Of a DNA stretch of 35,078 bases, positions 25,535-34,999 are shown piece after piece; the first letter of the stretch is position 1; every line of letters starts with the position of its first letter. The stretch is from Microvirga tunisiensis. GTDB taxonomy: Bacteria; Pseudomonadota; Alphaproteobacteria; Rhizobiales; Beijerinckiaceae. The position numbers and the translations under genes are program-made. The stretch covers positions 1-35,078 of the forward strand of contig NZ_VOSK01000047.1 in assembly GCF_009296175.1 (NCBI RefSeq), read 5' to 3'. The notes under the pieces are model-generated. The model saw only the letters and a program-made list of their open reading frames with translations. It did no database searches and had not been told where the DNA came from.

Positions 25535-26683
25535 TCAGCGCGCCTTCACGGCGTGGTCGGTGAAGTCGCTGAAGAGGCCGTCAACGCCGAGGGCATAGTA
25601 GGCCTTGTATTCCGCCGCCGGCTCACCCTTGAAATCGGAGGTCAGGCGCTTCGGTTCGCTGCGGAAGGTCCAGGTGAATACCTGGAGGCCGGCGGCATGG
25701 GCGTCCTTCACCACGCTCGACGGCTCCACGAGCACGCGGTCGCGCTCGTCGATCGCGCCGTCGCTGTTGAGATCGTCCGGCTTGCCGTCGCTGTTCTTGT
25801 CGACCTGCCGACTCGCCAGGATGTACGGCTTCCATGGGGCGATGATGTCGGCATAGGTCTTGACCTCGGCCAGACCCTCCTTCGTCAGCAGGTCCTTGTT
25901 GGTGCGCTTGTCGCCGATCACCACGAAGTCGTAGGGCTGCGCGTATGGCGCCTCCGTCACCATGTTGCCGTCCTTGTCGACATCGGCCCCGTCGACGAGC
26001 TGCGCCAGGCGCACGTCGATCCTGGTGTTCAGGTACTTGAGATTCGCGGTCTCGAAGCTCTGGATCACCACGGGCGAGTCCTTCGCCGTCCAGCCGGCCT
26101 TCGTGAGCACGGCGACGAGGCGATCCTCGACCGGCAGGCCCGAAGCCGCGTGGAAGGTGGGATGCTTGGTCTCGGGCGCGATGCCGACGGTGCGCCCGCG
26201 CGCCGCCGATTCCTTCTTCACCAGGTCGATCACTTCGTCCAGGGTCGGGATCTGGAACTGGCCGTTCTTGGACTGGTCGCGGTCCGCCATGGCCTGCTTG
26301 GCGCGCAGCTGCTTGATCTCGGCCAGGGTGAAGTCGCCGGCGAACCAATCGGTCGTGTCGACGCCGTCGACCTTGCGGGTGGTCTTGCGCGACGCGAATT
26401 CCGGACGGTTGGCGACGTCGGTCGTGCCGCTCAGCATCGGCTCGTGACGGGCGACCAGCACACCGTCCTTGGTCACCACGAGGTCGGGCTCGACGAAGTC
26501 GGCACCCAGCTCGATGGCGAGCTTGTAGCCTTCGAGGGTGTGTTCCGGGAGATACCCGCTGGCGCCGCGATGGGCGACCACGGTGGTTCGTTCGCCGGTC
26601 AGCGTCTTCTCCTGGGCCTGGGCTGTCCCGAGCAGCGCGGGCAGCGAGACGGCAAGTGCACTCAAAATCGCAATGGGCTTCAT
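25535..26683 (-). CDS. glpQ: Periplasmic glycerophosphodiester phosphodiesterase
   Basis: This 382-residue exported enzyme would cleave glycerophosphodiesters to glycerol-3-phosphate and an alcohol. A signal peptide ([20 protein letters not shown], cleavage after AQA) leads to the GDPD core: [19 protein letters not shown] with the catalytic His, [28 protein letters not shown] and APETKHP. Two EF-hand-like loops, [10 protein letters not shown] and [10 protein letters not shown] at residues about 294-315, plus DVDKDGN near 232, suggest bound calcium as in GlpQ. AGGAGG precedes the ATG by about 10 bases. A terminator follows. No glpF, ugp or phosphate genes are adjacent. Confidence 0.92.
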   Translation of the reverse strand: MKPIAILSALAVSLPALLGTAQAQEKTLTGERTTVVAHRGASGYLPEHTLEGYKLAIELGADFVEPDLVVTKDGVLVARHEPMLSGTTDVANRPEFASRKTTRKVDGVDTTDWFAGDFTLAEIKQLRAKQAMADRDQSKNGQFQIPTLDEVIDLVKKESAARGRTVGIAPETKHPTFHAASGLPVEDRLVAVLTKAGWTAKDSPVVIQSFETANLKYLNTRIDVRLAQLVDGADVDKDGNMVTEAPYAQPYDFVVIGDKRTNKDLLTKEGLAEVKTYADIIAPWKPYILASRQVDKNSDGKPDDLNSDGAIDERDRVLVEPSSVVKDAHAAGLQVFTWTFRSEPKRLTSDFKGEPAAEYKAYYALGVDGLFSDFTDHAVKAR

Positions 26684-26849
26684 GGGATCCTGTTCCTCCT
26701 GGACCGGTCACCTGCCATTGATCCAGTGACATTCCGATGACGGAGACGCCACGATCCCGGCGATCGGCTTGCGGAGAAACGTCTCACAATCGGGCTGAGG
26801 ACGGAACAGGTAGATTCAATGAAGTCCGACCGCCGTGTCGGTTGGACCT

Positions 26850-26882
26850 GAAGCCACCACCGAGGCTCTCGGTGGCGGCTTC
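26850..26882 (-). terminator. Hairpin after the RTX gene
   Basis: GAAGCCACCACCGAG (26850-26864) pairs with CTCGGTGGCGGCTTC (26868-26882), 14 of 15 positions, around a 3-base loop. On the minus strand it starts 22 bases after the RTX gene stop. No T-run follows. It is a likely transcription end for the RTX gene. Confidence 0.6.
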
Positions 26883-26903
26883 GTCTCATGACTGGCGTGA
26901 ACG

Positions 26904-28295
26904 TCAGAGGACGAACGTCACGTCATTGATATTGGTGATGCCCTGGAGCACCACAATGTCGTTGTCGCCGCCGGCAAGGGTCAGCTGGAGATTGCCTCCA
27001 ACAACCGTGTTACTGGCCACGTCTGCGTCGATCAGATCACCCTCTGTTTCGCTGTAGCCGATAATGAGGTCCGTCTCCGTCACGCCGTTCGCGGTCGCGC
27101 CACCAAAGACGAATGTGTCGCCGCCGAGACCACCGGTCAGAGTGTCGTTCCCGGCGCCGCCATCCACAATGTCATTATCAGCATCGCCAGATATGGAATC
27201 GTTACCCGCACCTCCGATCAGAGTGTCATTCCCGGCACCGCCGCTGATCTCCAGCGCGACGGCGATGTTTGTCTGGCCTGATCCGTCGATGGAGTCGGCT
27301 CCGTCCAATCCGTCGACATCGACCCGTTCCACATTGGTGGTGTCGACGATGATGCTGCCGACATTGCGGGTGAAGCGGAAACCGCCACCGAGGTCGGTAA
27401 TCGCCATGACCTCGGCGACGTTCGCGCCTTTGAAGATTAGAGTGTCCGTGCCCGCCCCGCCGTCGAAGAGGTCGTTGCCGTCGCCCGGGTTCCAGGTGAA
27501 GCTGTCGTTGCCGAGACCGCCGGATGCGGTGTCATTGCCTCGATTGCCGATCATCGTATCGTTGCCGTCGCCGCCGTCGAGACTGTCGCCGCCGGCACCA
27601 CCTAGCAGGCTGTCGTCGCCGGTGCCGCCGCTGATGTCCAGCACGACGCCGACATTGGTCTGGCCCGAGCCGTCGATGGAGTCGTTGCCGCCGCGGCCGT
27701 CCACCTCGACGCGCTCCACATTGGTGGTGTTGACGGTGATGTTGCCGACGTCACGGGTGAACAGGAACCCGCCATTGGCCTGGGTGGCGATCGTCATCCG
27801 CTCGGCGTCGTTCGAGCCGTTGAAGATCAGCGTGTCCGTGCCGCCGCCGCCGTCGAAAATGTCGTTCCCGTCGCCGGGATTCCAGGTGAAGCTGTCGTTG
27901 CCTTCGCCGCCGAACGCGGTGTCATTGCCTGTGCCGCCCCGCAGCACATCGTTGCCGTCGCCGCCATCGAGGCTGTCGTTGCCGCTGCCACCGAGCAGGG
28001 TATCGTTGTCGCTGCCACCGGACAGCCGGTCATTGCCGAACAGGCGGTCATTGCCGTTGCCGCCGTCCAGGGAGTCCTGACCGCTGCCGCCGAACAGACG
28101 GTCGTGACCGTCATTACCGAACAGACGGTCGTTGCCGTTGCCGCCGTCGAGCCAGTCATTGCCGCTGCCGCCATCCAAAGTGTCGTTGCCGCTCAGGCCG
28201 GACAGGCGGTCGTTGCCGCCTCTTCCGAAAATTCGGTCCGTGCCATCGGTGCCAATCAGATTTTCGCTACGTCCGCGGCCAAATATGAGTGCCGT
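26904..28295 (-). CDS. RTX calcium-binding repeat protein, apparent ACG start
   Basis: A 463-residue protein of GGxGxD nonapeptide repeats (for example [20 protein letters not shown]), expected to fold into calcium-bound beta rolls after type I secretion. It ends with [15 protein letters not shown] and a hydrophobic NDVTFVL tail, a usual secretion signal form. Two ~130-residue units beginning [13 protein letters not shown] repeat in tandem. The frame has a stop at 28310-28308 and no ATG, GTG or TTG until a TTG at 28178 inside the repeats. The codon ACG at 28295 lies exactly 5 bases after GGGAGG and gives (M)[19 protein letters not shown], a normal RTX start. So the true start is ACG, or an ATG changed to ACG. 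No enzymatic domain is seen. Confidence 0.82.
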   Translation of the reverse strand, partial: TALIFGRGRSENLIGTDGTDRIFGRGGNDRLSGLSGNDTLDGGSGNDWLDGGNGNDRLFGNDGHDRLFGGSGQDSLDGGNGNDRLFGNDRLSGGSDNDTLLGGSGNDSLDGGDGNDVLRGGTGNDTAFGGEGNDSFTWNPGDGNDIFDGGGGTDTLIFNGSNDAERMTIATQANGGFLFTRDVGNITVNTTNVERVEVDGRGGNDSIDGSGQTNVGVVLDISGGTGDDSLLGGAGGDSLDGGDGNDTMIGNRGNDTASGGLGNDSFTWNPGDGNDLFDGGAGTDTLIFKGANVAEVMAITDLGGGFRFTRNVGSIIVDTTNVERVDVDGLDGADSIDGSGQTNIAVALEISGGAGNDTLIGGAGNDSISGDADNDIVDGGAGNDTLTGGLGGDTFVFGGATANGVTETDLIIGYSETEGDLIDADVASNTVVGGNLQLTLAGGDNDIVVLQGITNINDVTFVL

Positions 28296-29005
28296 TCGAT
28301 CCTCCCGTTACAGGGAACTTTGCTGATGGGACTTAAAGGCTCCTACTACGCCTTCTGCGGTACGCCTTTTGCAGTATGCGATCTTGTCTAAACCGGCAGT
28401 CATTCCTCTCGATAAGTATATATTGAACGAAGAGAGTTTTCGGAGGTGCTCGTCTGTTAAAGAATTCCTGTCTTGTTTTGAGAGTTGTGCGGTTCTTCGT
28501 AACTCTTCAGATCTCAGGCGAGCGTGACTATCTCGATGTTACATGTGAGTACGCATCGATGCTGATCGAAGACATAGCGCGAGAATAAGTCCATTTAGCG
28601 TCGAACCGCGGCGCTCTTCATGAACCACCGTCTGCAGGACGCGCCACCGAGTGGTGCTGCTTGCTATGCGGGCCACCGAGGCGTATCCTCCCCGACCAAT
28701 CAACGTCCCTGCGTTCGACCTGGCCTCCCGACAGGCCGCTTTTGATCGACAGCCTTGCCGACGTCGCTCCTGAACCAAGTGGTTGCGTAACCCGAAGGGG
28801 GAGGACCTGACAGCAAGAGCTGCAGCTTCCCTTGAAATGCGCGGACCTGACCGCAAAGCCGAAGCCTTCATCGACGTGTGAGAGTGGTCCAGGAACGACT
28901 GCTCTGCGGTGGCTTGTGCATGCACAAGCCACGCGGGTCGCGGCTGTCCGCTCGTCAATCTCGAGGAACGTCGCGTGTGGCGCCTCGAACGAATGGAGAC
29001 AATCA
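28296..29005. other. Gene-poor region with a 24-bp perfect palindrome
   Basis: These 710 bases hold no convincing gene; the open frames here read as low-complexity shadows with no recognisable domain. At 28380-28500 the sequence is AT-richer than its surroundings. A perfect palindrome of two 12-base arms, GTGGCTTGTGCA and its complement, covers 28909-28932, about 75 bases before the epoxide hydrolase start. The stretch may contain the promoters of the two divergent flanking genes. Confidence 0.6.
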
Positions 29006-30289
29006 ATGTCGGAGCCATCATTACTGCCGAACCAGCCCGACCTTCAGGCTGCATCGGCGGCTGCAGCTGCCTTGAGTATGATTCCCGCGGACACGGCCAA
29101 AGCGGCCGAAGGCGATGCCATCCGTCCCTTCCGCGTCGACATCCCGGAAGCGGACCTCGTCGACCTTCGCCGGCGCATCGCCGCAACCCGCTGGCCTGAA
29201 CGGGAAACGGTCGCGGATGATACGCAGGGCGTGCAGCTCGCGACGATCCAGAAGCTCGCGCAGTATTGGGCAACGGAACACGACTGGCGCAAGGTCGAGG
29301 CGAAACTGAACGCCTATCCGCAATTCATGACCGAGATCGACGGCCTCGACATTCATTTCATCCACGTGCGCTCGAAGCATGAGAATGCGTTGCCGCTCAT
29401 CGTCACGCATGGCTGGCCCGGTTCGATCATCGAGCAGTTGAAGATCATCGATCCGCTGACCAATCCCACGGCTCATGGAGGACGTCCGGAAGATGCTTTC
29501 CATGTGGTGATCCCGTCGATGCCCGGCTACGGATTTTCGGGGAAGCCAACCACGACGGGCTGGGATCCCGTCCGCATCGCCCGTGCCTGGATCGTGCTGA
29601 TGAAGCGCCTCGGCTACACGGGATATGTCGCGCAGGGCGGCGACTGGGGAGCGCTCATCGTCGACCTGATGGGAGTGGAGGCGCCATCGGAACTGCTCGG
29701 CATCCACACCAACATGGCTGGCACCGTTCCGGCCGATGTGGGGAAGGCCTTGCAGGTCGGCGGTCCGCCGCCGGCAGGCCTCGAAGGCGAGGAGAAGAGC
29801 GCGTGGGATCAGCTCGACTTCTTCTTCAAGCGCGATGTCGCCTACGCCCAGGAGATGGGAACCCGCCCGCAGACGCTGTACGGGATTGCGGATTCGCCGA
29901 TCGGCCTTGCGGCCTGGATCCTCGACCACGACATCCGCAGCTACGAGCTCATCGCCCGTGTCTTCGACGGTCAAGCCGAGGGCCTGACGCGAGACGACAT
30001 CCTCGACAACATCACGCTCTACTGGCTGACGAACACAGCAGTCTCGTCGGCTCGTCTCTATTGGGAGAACAAGCTCGCCTTCTTCGCCCCCAAGGACGTC
30101 ACGATCCCGGTGGCCGTGAGCGTCTTTCCCAATGACATCTCTGCGGCACCGCGGAGCTGGACGGAACGGGCCTATCCCAAGCTGATTCACTACAACCGGC
30201 TTCCCACGGGCGGCCACTTCGCGGCCTGGGAACAGCCGGAATTCTTCACGCAAGAGGTCCGAGCGGGGCTCAGGTCCCTGCGCATGTAG
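29006..30289 (+). CDS. Epoxide hydrolase (EHN domain plus alpha/beta-hydrolase)
   Basis: This 427-residue enzyme would open epoxides with water. Residues 40-150 form the epoxide-hydrolase N-terminal domain (AIRPFRVDIPEADLVDLRRR, TRWPE). The hydrolase fold follows with the oxyanion motif HGWPGS (135-140), the nucleophile Asp213 in GGDWGALI and the C-terminal catalytic His in GGHFAAWEQPEF. The N-terminal 35 residues (LQAASAAAAALSMIPAD) look like a worn Tat-type leader without its twin arginines, so export is doubtful. GGAG stands 8 bases before the ATG at 29006; the upstream frame is not coding. No neighbouring degradation genes define the substrate. Confidence 0.9.
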   Translation: MSEPSLLPNQPDLQAASAAAAALSMIPADTAKAAEGDAIRPFRVDIPEADLVDLRRRIAATRWPERETVADDTQGVQLATIQKLAQYWATEHDWRKVEAKLNAYPQFMTEIDGLDIHFIHVRSKHENALPLIVTHGWPGSIIEQLKIIDPLTNPTAHGGRPEDAFHVVIPSMPGYGFSGKPTTTGWDPVRIARAWIVLMKRLGYTGYVAQGGDWGALIVDLMGVEAPSELLGIHTNMAGTVPADVGKALQVGGPPPAGLEGEEKSAWDQLDFFFKRDVAYAQEMGTRPQTLYGIADSPIGLAAWILDHDIRSYELIARVFDGQAEGLTRDDILDNITLYWLTNTAVSSARLYWENKLAFFAPKDVTIPVAVSVFPNDISAAPRSWTERAYPKLIHYNRLPTGGHFAAWEQPEFFTQEVRAGLRSLRM

Positions 30290-30328
30290 TCGAGACTCGC
30301 GGGCCGCTTCACCGAAGAGAAGATCATC

Positions 30329-31540
30329 TCAGGCGGCAGCGAGGATCTCGTCGGCAGGCCCGAAGAACTCGTAGTGGATGCGGTTCGACCGAACGCCGGC
30401 CAGCGCCAAGCCGCCCACGAAGGCGCGCAGGAACGGCCGCGGGCCGCAGAGGTAATAGCCCGCCTCGTCCAGCGGCGTGTTGGCGCGCAACCATTCGACC
30501 GTGATCAGGCCCTCGTGATCGTAGTCGGTCCCGGGCCGATCCTCAGGGCGCGGCTCGACATAGAAGGTCGTGGCTTTGATGTTCGGGTACGCTTGCGCCA
30601 GGGTCCTGACCCGCTCCTTCATGGCATGGGTCGCGCCGTTCAGGGTGCCATGCACGTAATGGACGGCCTTGTCGGGGTACCGGGCGGCAATCGTCTCCAG
30701 CATGCTCATCATCGGGGTCAGTCCGACGCCGCCACTCAGGAGCACGACCGGGCGCGGCGATTCCTCGTTGAGGAAGAACTCGCCGGCGGGCGGGGCCACC
30801 TTCAGCACCTCCCCGATGGCGGCCTGGTGCAGCCAGGTGGACGCGATGCCCTGCGGCTCCCGCTTGACGGAGACGCGGTAGGTCTCGTCGTTCGGCGCGC
30901 TCGAGATGCTGTAGTTGCGCTTGAGCGGATGCTGGCCCGGCACCTCGAGCCAGAAGGTGAGGTATTGCCCCGGCTGATGGCGCAGGATCGGCTTGCCGTC
31001 CTCGGGCCGGAGCACGAAGGAGGTGATGATCTCGCTCTCGTGCTGCTTGCTCTCGATCCGGAAATTGCGCCAGCCGTTCCAGCCGCCGGGCGCGGTGGCG
31101 AGATGGGTGTAGATGGCTTTCTCGCGTCCGATCAGCACATGGGCCAGGAACCAGTACGCCTCGCCCCAGGCGGCCAGGATCTCGTCGGTCGCGGCGTCGC
31201 CGAGCACGTCCTTGATCGCGCCGAGCAGCGCCTCGGCCACATGCGGATAGTGCTCGGGCAGGATGTTGAGTCCGACGTGCTTCTGCGCGATGCGTTCGAC
31301 CGCCGGCGCCAGAGCCCCGAGGTTGTCGATGTTCTGGGCATAGGCGAGGATTGCGGTCGCGAGCGCCTTGGGCTGCGACCCGGTCTCGCCGTGATGCGAC
31401 TGGTTGAAGAGATCGCGGATCTCCTCGTTCTGGAACATGCGCTCGTACATGCGCTTCGTGATCGCCAACCCATGCTCCTGGATGGCGGGAACGGTGGCCT
31501 TCACGAGATGTATGGTCGTGTCGCTGAGCGAGGTGGACAT
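30329..31540 (-). CDS. hmp: Flavohemoglobin (nitric oxide dioxygenase)
   Basis: This 403-residue protein converts nitric oxide and oxygen to nitrate. The globin domain (1-140) has proximal His88 in QKHVGLNILPEHY and the distal-side Gln and Tyr region (MYERMF). The reductase half has the FAD motif RNYS (208-211), the NAD(P) motif GGVGLTPM (270-277) and a terminal EFFGPAD. Length and order match Hmp. Start ATG 31540 follows AAGGATGATCCC; the frame open to 31612 adds 24 unlike residues. An inverted repeat CATACGA/TCGTATG 48-80 bases upstream could be a regulator site. Confidence 0.95.
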   Translation of the reverse strand: MSTSLSDTTIHLVKATVPAIQEHGLAITKRMYERMFQNEEIRDLFNQSHHGETGSQPKALATAILAYAQNIDNLGALAPAVERIAQKHVGLNILPEHYPHVAEALLGAIKDVLGDAATDEILAAWGEAYWFLAHVLIGREKAIYTHLATAPGGWNGWRNFRIESKQHESEIITSFVLRPEDGKPILRHQPGQYLTFWLEVPGQHPLKRNYSISSAPNDETYRVSVKREPQGIASTWLHQAAIGEVLKVAPPAGEFFLNEESPRPVVLLSGGVGLTPMMSMLETIAARYPDKAVHYVHGTLNGATHAMKERVRTLAQAYPNIKATTFYVEPRPEDRPGTDYDHEGLITVEWLRANTPLDEAGYYLCGPRPFLRAFVGGLALAGVRSNRIHYEFFGPADEILAAA

Positions 31541-31587
31541 GGGATCATCCTTGACACTTCGTCGTGGGCGGACGGGATGATCGCAGA

Positions 31588-31620
31588 CATACGAGGCATC
31601 GGTATGGCGCAATTCGTATG
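31588..31620. promoter_or_regulatory. Inverted repeat upstream of hmp, possible operator
   Basis: CATACGA (31588-31594) and TCGTATG (31614-31620) form a perfect 7-bp inverted repeat with a 19-base spacer just upstream of hmp. Nitric-oxide genes are often controlled by NsrR, but the usual NsrR half-site is not matched well, so the regulator is unknown. Confidence 0.25.
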
Positions 31621-31797
31621 CTCGTCCCGTCCCTGAGGATGACTGACGGATACGCCGGGACGAGGTGGCCGGGAACTCAGATCATGTCCCTAAGGAGTTT
31701 TCCTGAGCACCACCGGTCGCAGCGCTCCGGCAGGCTCTCAAAGCTCCGCATCAGGCTTTGCAATCGGCAAGCGACGCGCACCCATGGCCGTTCCCGG

Positions 31798-33078
31798 TCA
31801 GCACCAATCCTTGTCCGAGGTCATCTTCATCTCATCGGCCGCTTTCTTGATGTCGGCGAGATCGACCGGATCGCTGAACGGATCCTCGTCGAGTTCGGTC
31901 ACCCGGTTCAGGCGCTTCTGCCAGCGCCGCAATTCCTCGATATAGGGCTGGAACGGCACCCGCTTCAGGCGGCCGTTCTCTTCCACCAGATCGCAGAGGC
32001 CGTTGTGCAGCCATTCGCCATTGTGCCAGTCGGGCATGTCGATGGCGGGGAACAGGCACACGCCGTGAAGATCGATGCCCTTGCGCACGGCGGCGAGCGA
32101 TTCCTGGACGATGTCGCAGAGCCAGTCCGGCCGCCCTTCGCGCAGGCCGCTCGTTTCGCCCACGATCATCGGGCGGCGATAGCGCTCCCAAGCGTAGGTG
32201 AGCAGGTCGCCGAGCGGCCGGATGCGCTCGTTATGGGGCTCGAGCGATGCATGCGGTCCGTTCTCGCGATACTCCATCTGGCCGAACGAGTAGCAGTTGA
32301 CCCCGACGATATCGAGCACCTCCGGCGATCCGCCGAGCTCAGGGTGGCGGTGTCCCGCGATCACATCCCAGGCGTAAAACGTGTCCACGAAGGTCTCGCG
32401 CTCCGCATCATCCCGAAGGTCCGGCCGATCCTTAGGCGCGACCACGAGGATGAGCGGATCGATGTGCACCATGCGCGCCTGCGGATCGACCTCGCGAATG
32501 GCTTTGACCGCCGCGATATCGGCCCGGCAGAGGGCAAGCCGCAGCTTCTGCCGCTGCTCGTCCGTCTTGCCGAAGGGCGCGGTCCAACCCCATTCGCCGC
32601 CCATGAAGGCGAAGAAGGTGATCTCGTTGATCGGCGTGAAGAAATGCGGGCCGCGGATCCGCGGCGTCACGTATTCCGCCGCCGCCTTGGCATAGGCCGC
32701 AAAGCGATCGGCGAATTCGGGGGCGAACGGATCGGCATCGTCAGGATAGCCGTAATGGCACAGGTCCCAGATCGGCAGGATCTGGTAGCGGTTCATGGCA
32801 TCGATGAAGGGATCGAGGCCCGAGAAATCGTAAGCGCCGCCCTTGTCCACGAAAGGCCAGGGAATCCCCTGACGGGCGACCGCGATGCCGAGCGAGCGCA
32901 GGAAGGCGTAATCCTCGTCCACGTGCTCGCGGTGCTGCGTCTCGGCCACGAGATCGCGCCGGCCCTGATCCTTCCAGATGAAGGTGGAGCACTCGAAGCC
33001 CGACAGGAAGAAGGTTGGGAAGATGCCGGCCTGAACAGAGGTTCGTGCTAGACTTTCCGATGGTGATGGGATGTTCAA
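31798..33078 (-). CDS. GH1-like glycoside hydrolase
   Basis: A 426-residue TIM-barrel protein resembling family 1 beta-glucosidases: FLSGFECSTF at the start, the acid/base Glu152 in TPINEIT (usual form TxNEP) and the nucleophile Glu308 in PMIVGETSG (usual form I/VTENG). GEWGWTAPFG and VGVNCYSFGQM also fit. The altered active-site motifs place it in a divergent branch, so the sugar specificity is open. The start is a TTG at 33078 with GAGGA 7 bases upstream; no in-frame ATG is better placed. There is no signal peptide, so it acts in the cytosol. Confidence 0.8.
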   Translation of the reverse strand: MNIPSPSESLARTSVQAGIFPTFFLSGFECSTFIWKDQGRRDLVAETQHREHVDEDYAFLRSLGIAVARQGIPWPFVDKGGAYDFSGLDPFIDAMNRYQILPIWDLCHYGYPDDADPFAPEFADRFAAYAKAAAEYVTPRIRGPHFFTPINEITFFAFMGGEWGWTAPFGKTDEQRQKLRLALCRADIAAVKAIREVDPQARMVHIDPLILVVAPKDRPDLRDDAERETFVDTFYAWDVIAGHRHPELGGSPEVLDIVGVNCYSFGQMEYRENGPHASLEPHNERIRPLGDLLTYAWERYRRPMIVGETSGLREGRPDWLCDIVQESLAAVRKGIDLHGVCLFPAIDMPDWHNGEWLHNGLCDLVEENGRLKRVPFQPYIEELRRWQKRLNRVTELDEDPFSDPVDLADIKKAADEMKMTSDKDWC

Positions 33079-33288
33079 GAAGATGTCCTCATGGGCCGCT
33101 GTACAGACCTATGTAGGCCCCTCCGCTCGATCGGGAACATGCGGAACCTGCTTGAGGGCGTTCCCCGCCTCCTCAAGGCGGATGGTCTCCCCGGGGCCGG
33201 GCCGTGAAGTTCGCCGACTTTCGGAATGTCTGGTTCCGTGAGATTGCTGCCCTCGGGCTCAGGTCTCAGGTGCCCGGGAGCGGATAAA

Positions 33289-33315
33289 GGCTGGCAGCGA
33301 TTCTGCCGCCAGCCG
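33289..33315 (-). terminator. Possible hairpin after the VOC-like gene
   Basis: GGCTGGCAG and CTGCCGCCAGCC pair around a CGATT loop with a three-base bulge, just past the stop of the VOC gene on the minus strand. No T-run is present. The 247-base gap 33079-33325 shows nothing else recognisable. Confidence 0.3.
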
Positions 33316-33325
33316 CGATGGAGCA

Positions 33326-33799
33326 TCAACCGCGCCGCGCCGCCTCGATCGCCGCGACGTCGATCTTCTTCATGTCCATCATCGCGCCGAACGCGCGTTT
33401 GGCTTGATCGCCGCCTGCCGCCATCGCTTCCATCAGTGCGCGCGGCGTGATCTGCCAGGACACGCCCCAGCGGTCCTTGCACCAGCCGCACGCGCTCTCC
33501 TGGCCGCCGTTGCCCACGATGGCATCCCAGTAGCGGTCGGTCTCGTCCTGATCGTCGGTGGCGATCTGGAACGAGAAGGCTTCGTTGTGCTTGAACGTGG
33601 AACCGCCGTTGAGGCCGATACAGGCCACGCCCGCAACGGTGAATTCGACCATCAGCACGTCGCCTTCCTCGCCGGACGGAAAGTCGCCGGGAGCACGGTA
33701 CACGGCACCCACCGCGCTGTCGGGAAAGGTCTCGGCATAAAAGCGTGCGGCAGCCTCGGCGTCCTTGTCGTACCAGAGGCAGATCGTATTCTTCGCCAT
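33326..33799 (-). CDS. VOC superfamily protein, PhnB/3-demethylubiquinone-methyltransferase-like
   Basis: A 157-residue protein of the PhnB-like VOC type. NTICLWYDKDAEAAARFYAE opens the fold, followed by SAVGAVYRAPGDFPSGEEGD, LMVEFTVAGVACIGLNGG, FSFQIATDDQDETDRYW, and CGWCKDRWGVSWQITP, all in the order of the family. The function of such proteins is usually unproven. The ATG at 33799 fits the family start; the open frame to 33877 adds unrelated residues. It stands alone between the glycosidase and the carrier-thioesterase gene. Confidence 0.9.
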   Translation of the reverse strand: MAKNTICLWYDKDAEAAARFYAETFPDSAVGAVYRAPGDFPSGEEGDVLMVEFTVAGVACIGLNGGSTFKHNEAFSFQIATDDQDETDRYWDAIVGNGGQESACGWCKDRWGVSWQITPRALMEAMAAGGDQAKRAFGAMMDMKKIDVAAIEAARRG

Positions 33800-33973
33800 T
33801 GCGCGTTCCCTTCGCTTCGAAGCCAATAATCCGGCCTTTTTCCCCGCCGCTCCTCCGAGACAGGCAGCGAACCGCATTTCTCCATCCGGATCAAGTCCGG
33901 GAGGTGGTGACGGGTGAGGATGTAGCCAGTGACGGTGTCATTCCCGAAAGAACGCGAAGCAACACGGCTTTGC

Positions 33974-34951
33974 TCATTTCTGTGGGATCAGGCCACCAGC
34001 GACGGAATCGATCCGCTGCCGCAGGTGCTTGACCAAAACCTCTGCGCCGGTGCTGAGGCAATGGTCGTGTCCCACCGACATCTCGATCACTTCAAGTTGG
34101 GAACTGAGCCGCCGCCAGGCCCGGCCGTCATGACCGGCTGAAAAGAAGATCACGGGCACGTCGAAGGGCGCTGGCCGGTACTGCGCCATCGCGGTTGTAT
34201 ACGGATGCCATCGTAGAAGGTGCAATCGTTGTTTATCGGCCTTGAGCCGCGCTTGCATCTTGGCGAGCAACTCGCCCGACGGCATTCTGAGAACCCGCTC
34301 CACTCGGCCGATCTGGTCATAGATCCGGCCCAAGTAGTGTGGCGACACAAGGGGCTTCAACAGTTTGAGCAACGTCCGCATCGCCGGGCGAGCACTGACG
34401 GTCGGCGGGTCGACCATCGCAACCATCTCAACCCTGTGGCCAGCTGCGACCAACAGGCGGGCTGCTTCGAATGCCACCAGCGCGCCGTTGCAATATCCTC
34501 CCAGAAGGAACGGCCCGCTCGCGTGCTTCTCGAGAATGAGCCGCAGACGCTCGGCTGCCATGGCCTCGATGGACGCTGGAGACGGCTCGCCATACAATCC
34601 ATGGGGATCGATGGTGATGATCGGCTGGTCGGGTCCGAGAAGCTGAACCATGCGCCGTGCGCCCAGGCCGCCGCTCGCGAAGTCGCCGTGAAAGAAGAAC
34701 AGCGGGGGCCGGCTGCCATCAGCGTGGAACGAGTGCAAGGGGGTTGCCGGCACATTGATCTGCTCGGCAAGCCGCGGGAGAAGCTGACGGATTGTTTCCG
34801 CCCCGACCATGATCGCTTCCGGCACGGGATGGCCAATCAGGCGCTCGACTTCGATGAGCATTTCCGTCGCCAGAAGAGAATCGCCGCCGCTCTCGAAAAA
34901 ATCGTCGTTGTCCGACAGCGTGTCGGATTTGAGCAGCCTCCGCCACAGCAT
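33974..34951 (-). pseudogene. Carrier-protein plus thioesterase fragment, end of a nonribosomal peptide synthetase
   Basis: The 325 codons from the ATG at 34951 encode a truncated peptidyl-carrier domain with the phosphopantetheine Ser25 in FFESGGDSLLATEM, then a type I thioesterase (LFFFHGDFASGG, TIDPHGLYGEPSPASIE, the elbow GYCNGA with Cys154 in place of Ser, final catalytic His in SVGHDHCLSTG). The carrier domain normally has another 15-25 residues and upstream adenylation and condensation domains. Here the frame is closed by a TAG at 34997-34999, 45 bases before the ATG, and there is no ribosome site. So this is probably the surviving end of a longer synthetase, unless it is a stand-alone didomain protein with a weak start. 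Confidence 0.7.
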
Positions 34952-34999
34952 CAGCAGACCGTATGTTCGTTGCCGGTGGAGGTGGCTCGTCCCAAGCTA

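Noticed and set aside
25553..26740. Long plus-strand frame opposite glpQ
   Set aside because: Antisense shadow of a well-supported gene.
27064..28080. Pro/Ser-rich open frame opposite the RTX gene
   Set aside because: It is the reverse reading of GGxGxD repeats; the repetitive composition is a by-product.
27540..28210. Short regularly spaced repeats that could suggest a CRISPR array
   Set aside because: They code for RTX nonapeptides in frame, vary like protein repeats and have no unique spacers.
28539..29273. 244-codon minus-strand frame across the gene-poor region
   Set aside because: It overlaps the epoxide hydrolase start, is rich in Arg/Ser and shows no domain or ribosome site.
31564..33051. 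495-codon plus-strand frame opposite the GH1-like gene
   Set aside because: Shadow of the glycosidase; composition and lack of any motif argue against coding.
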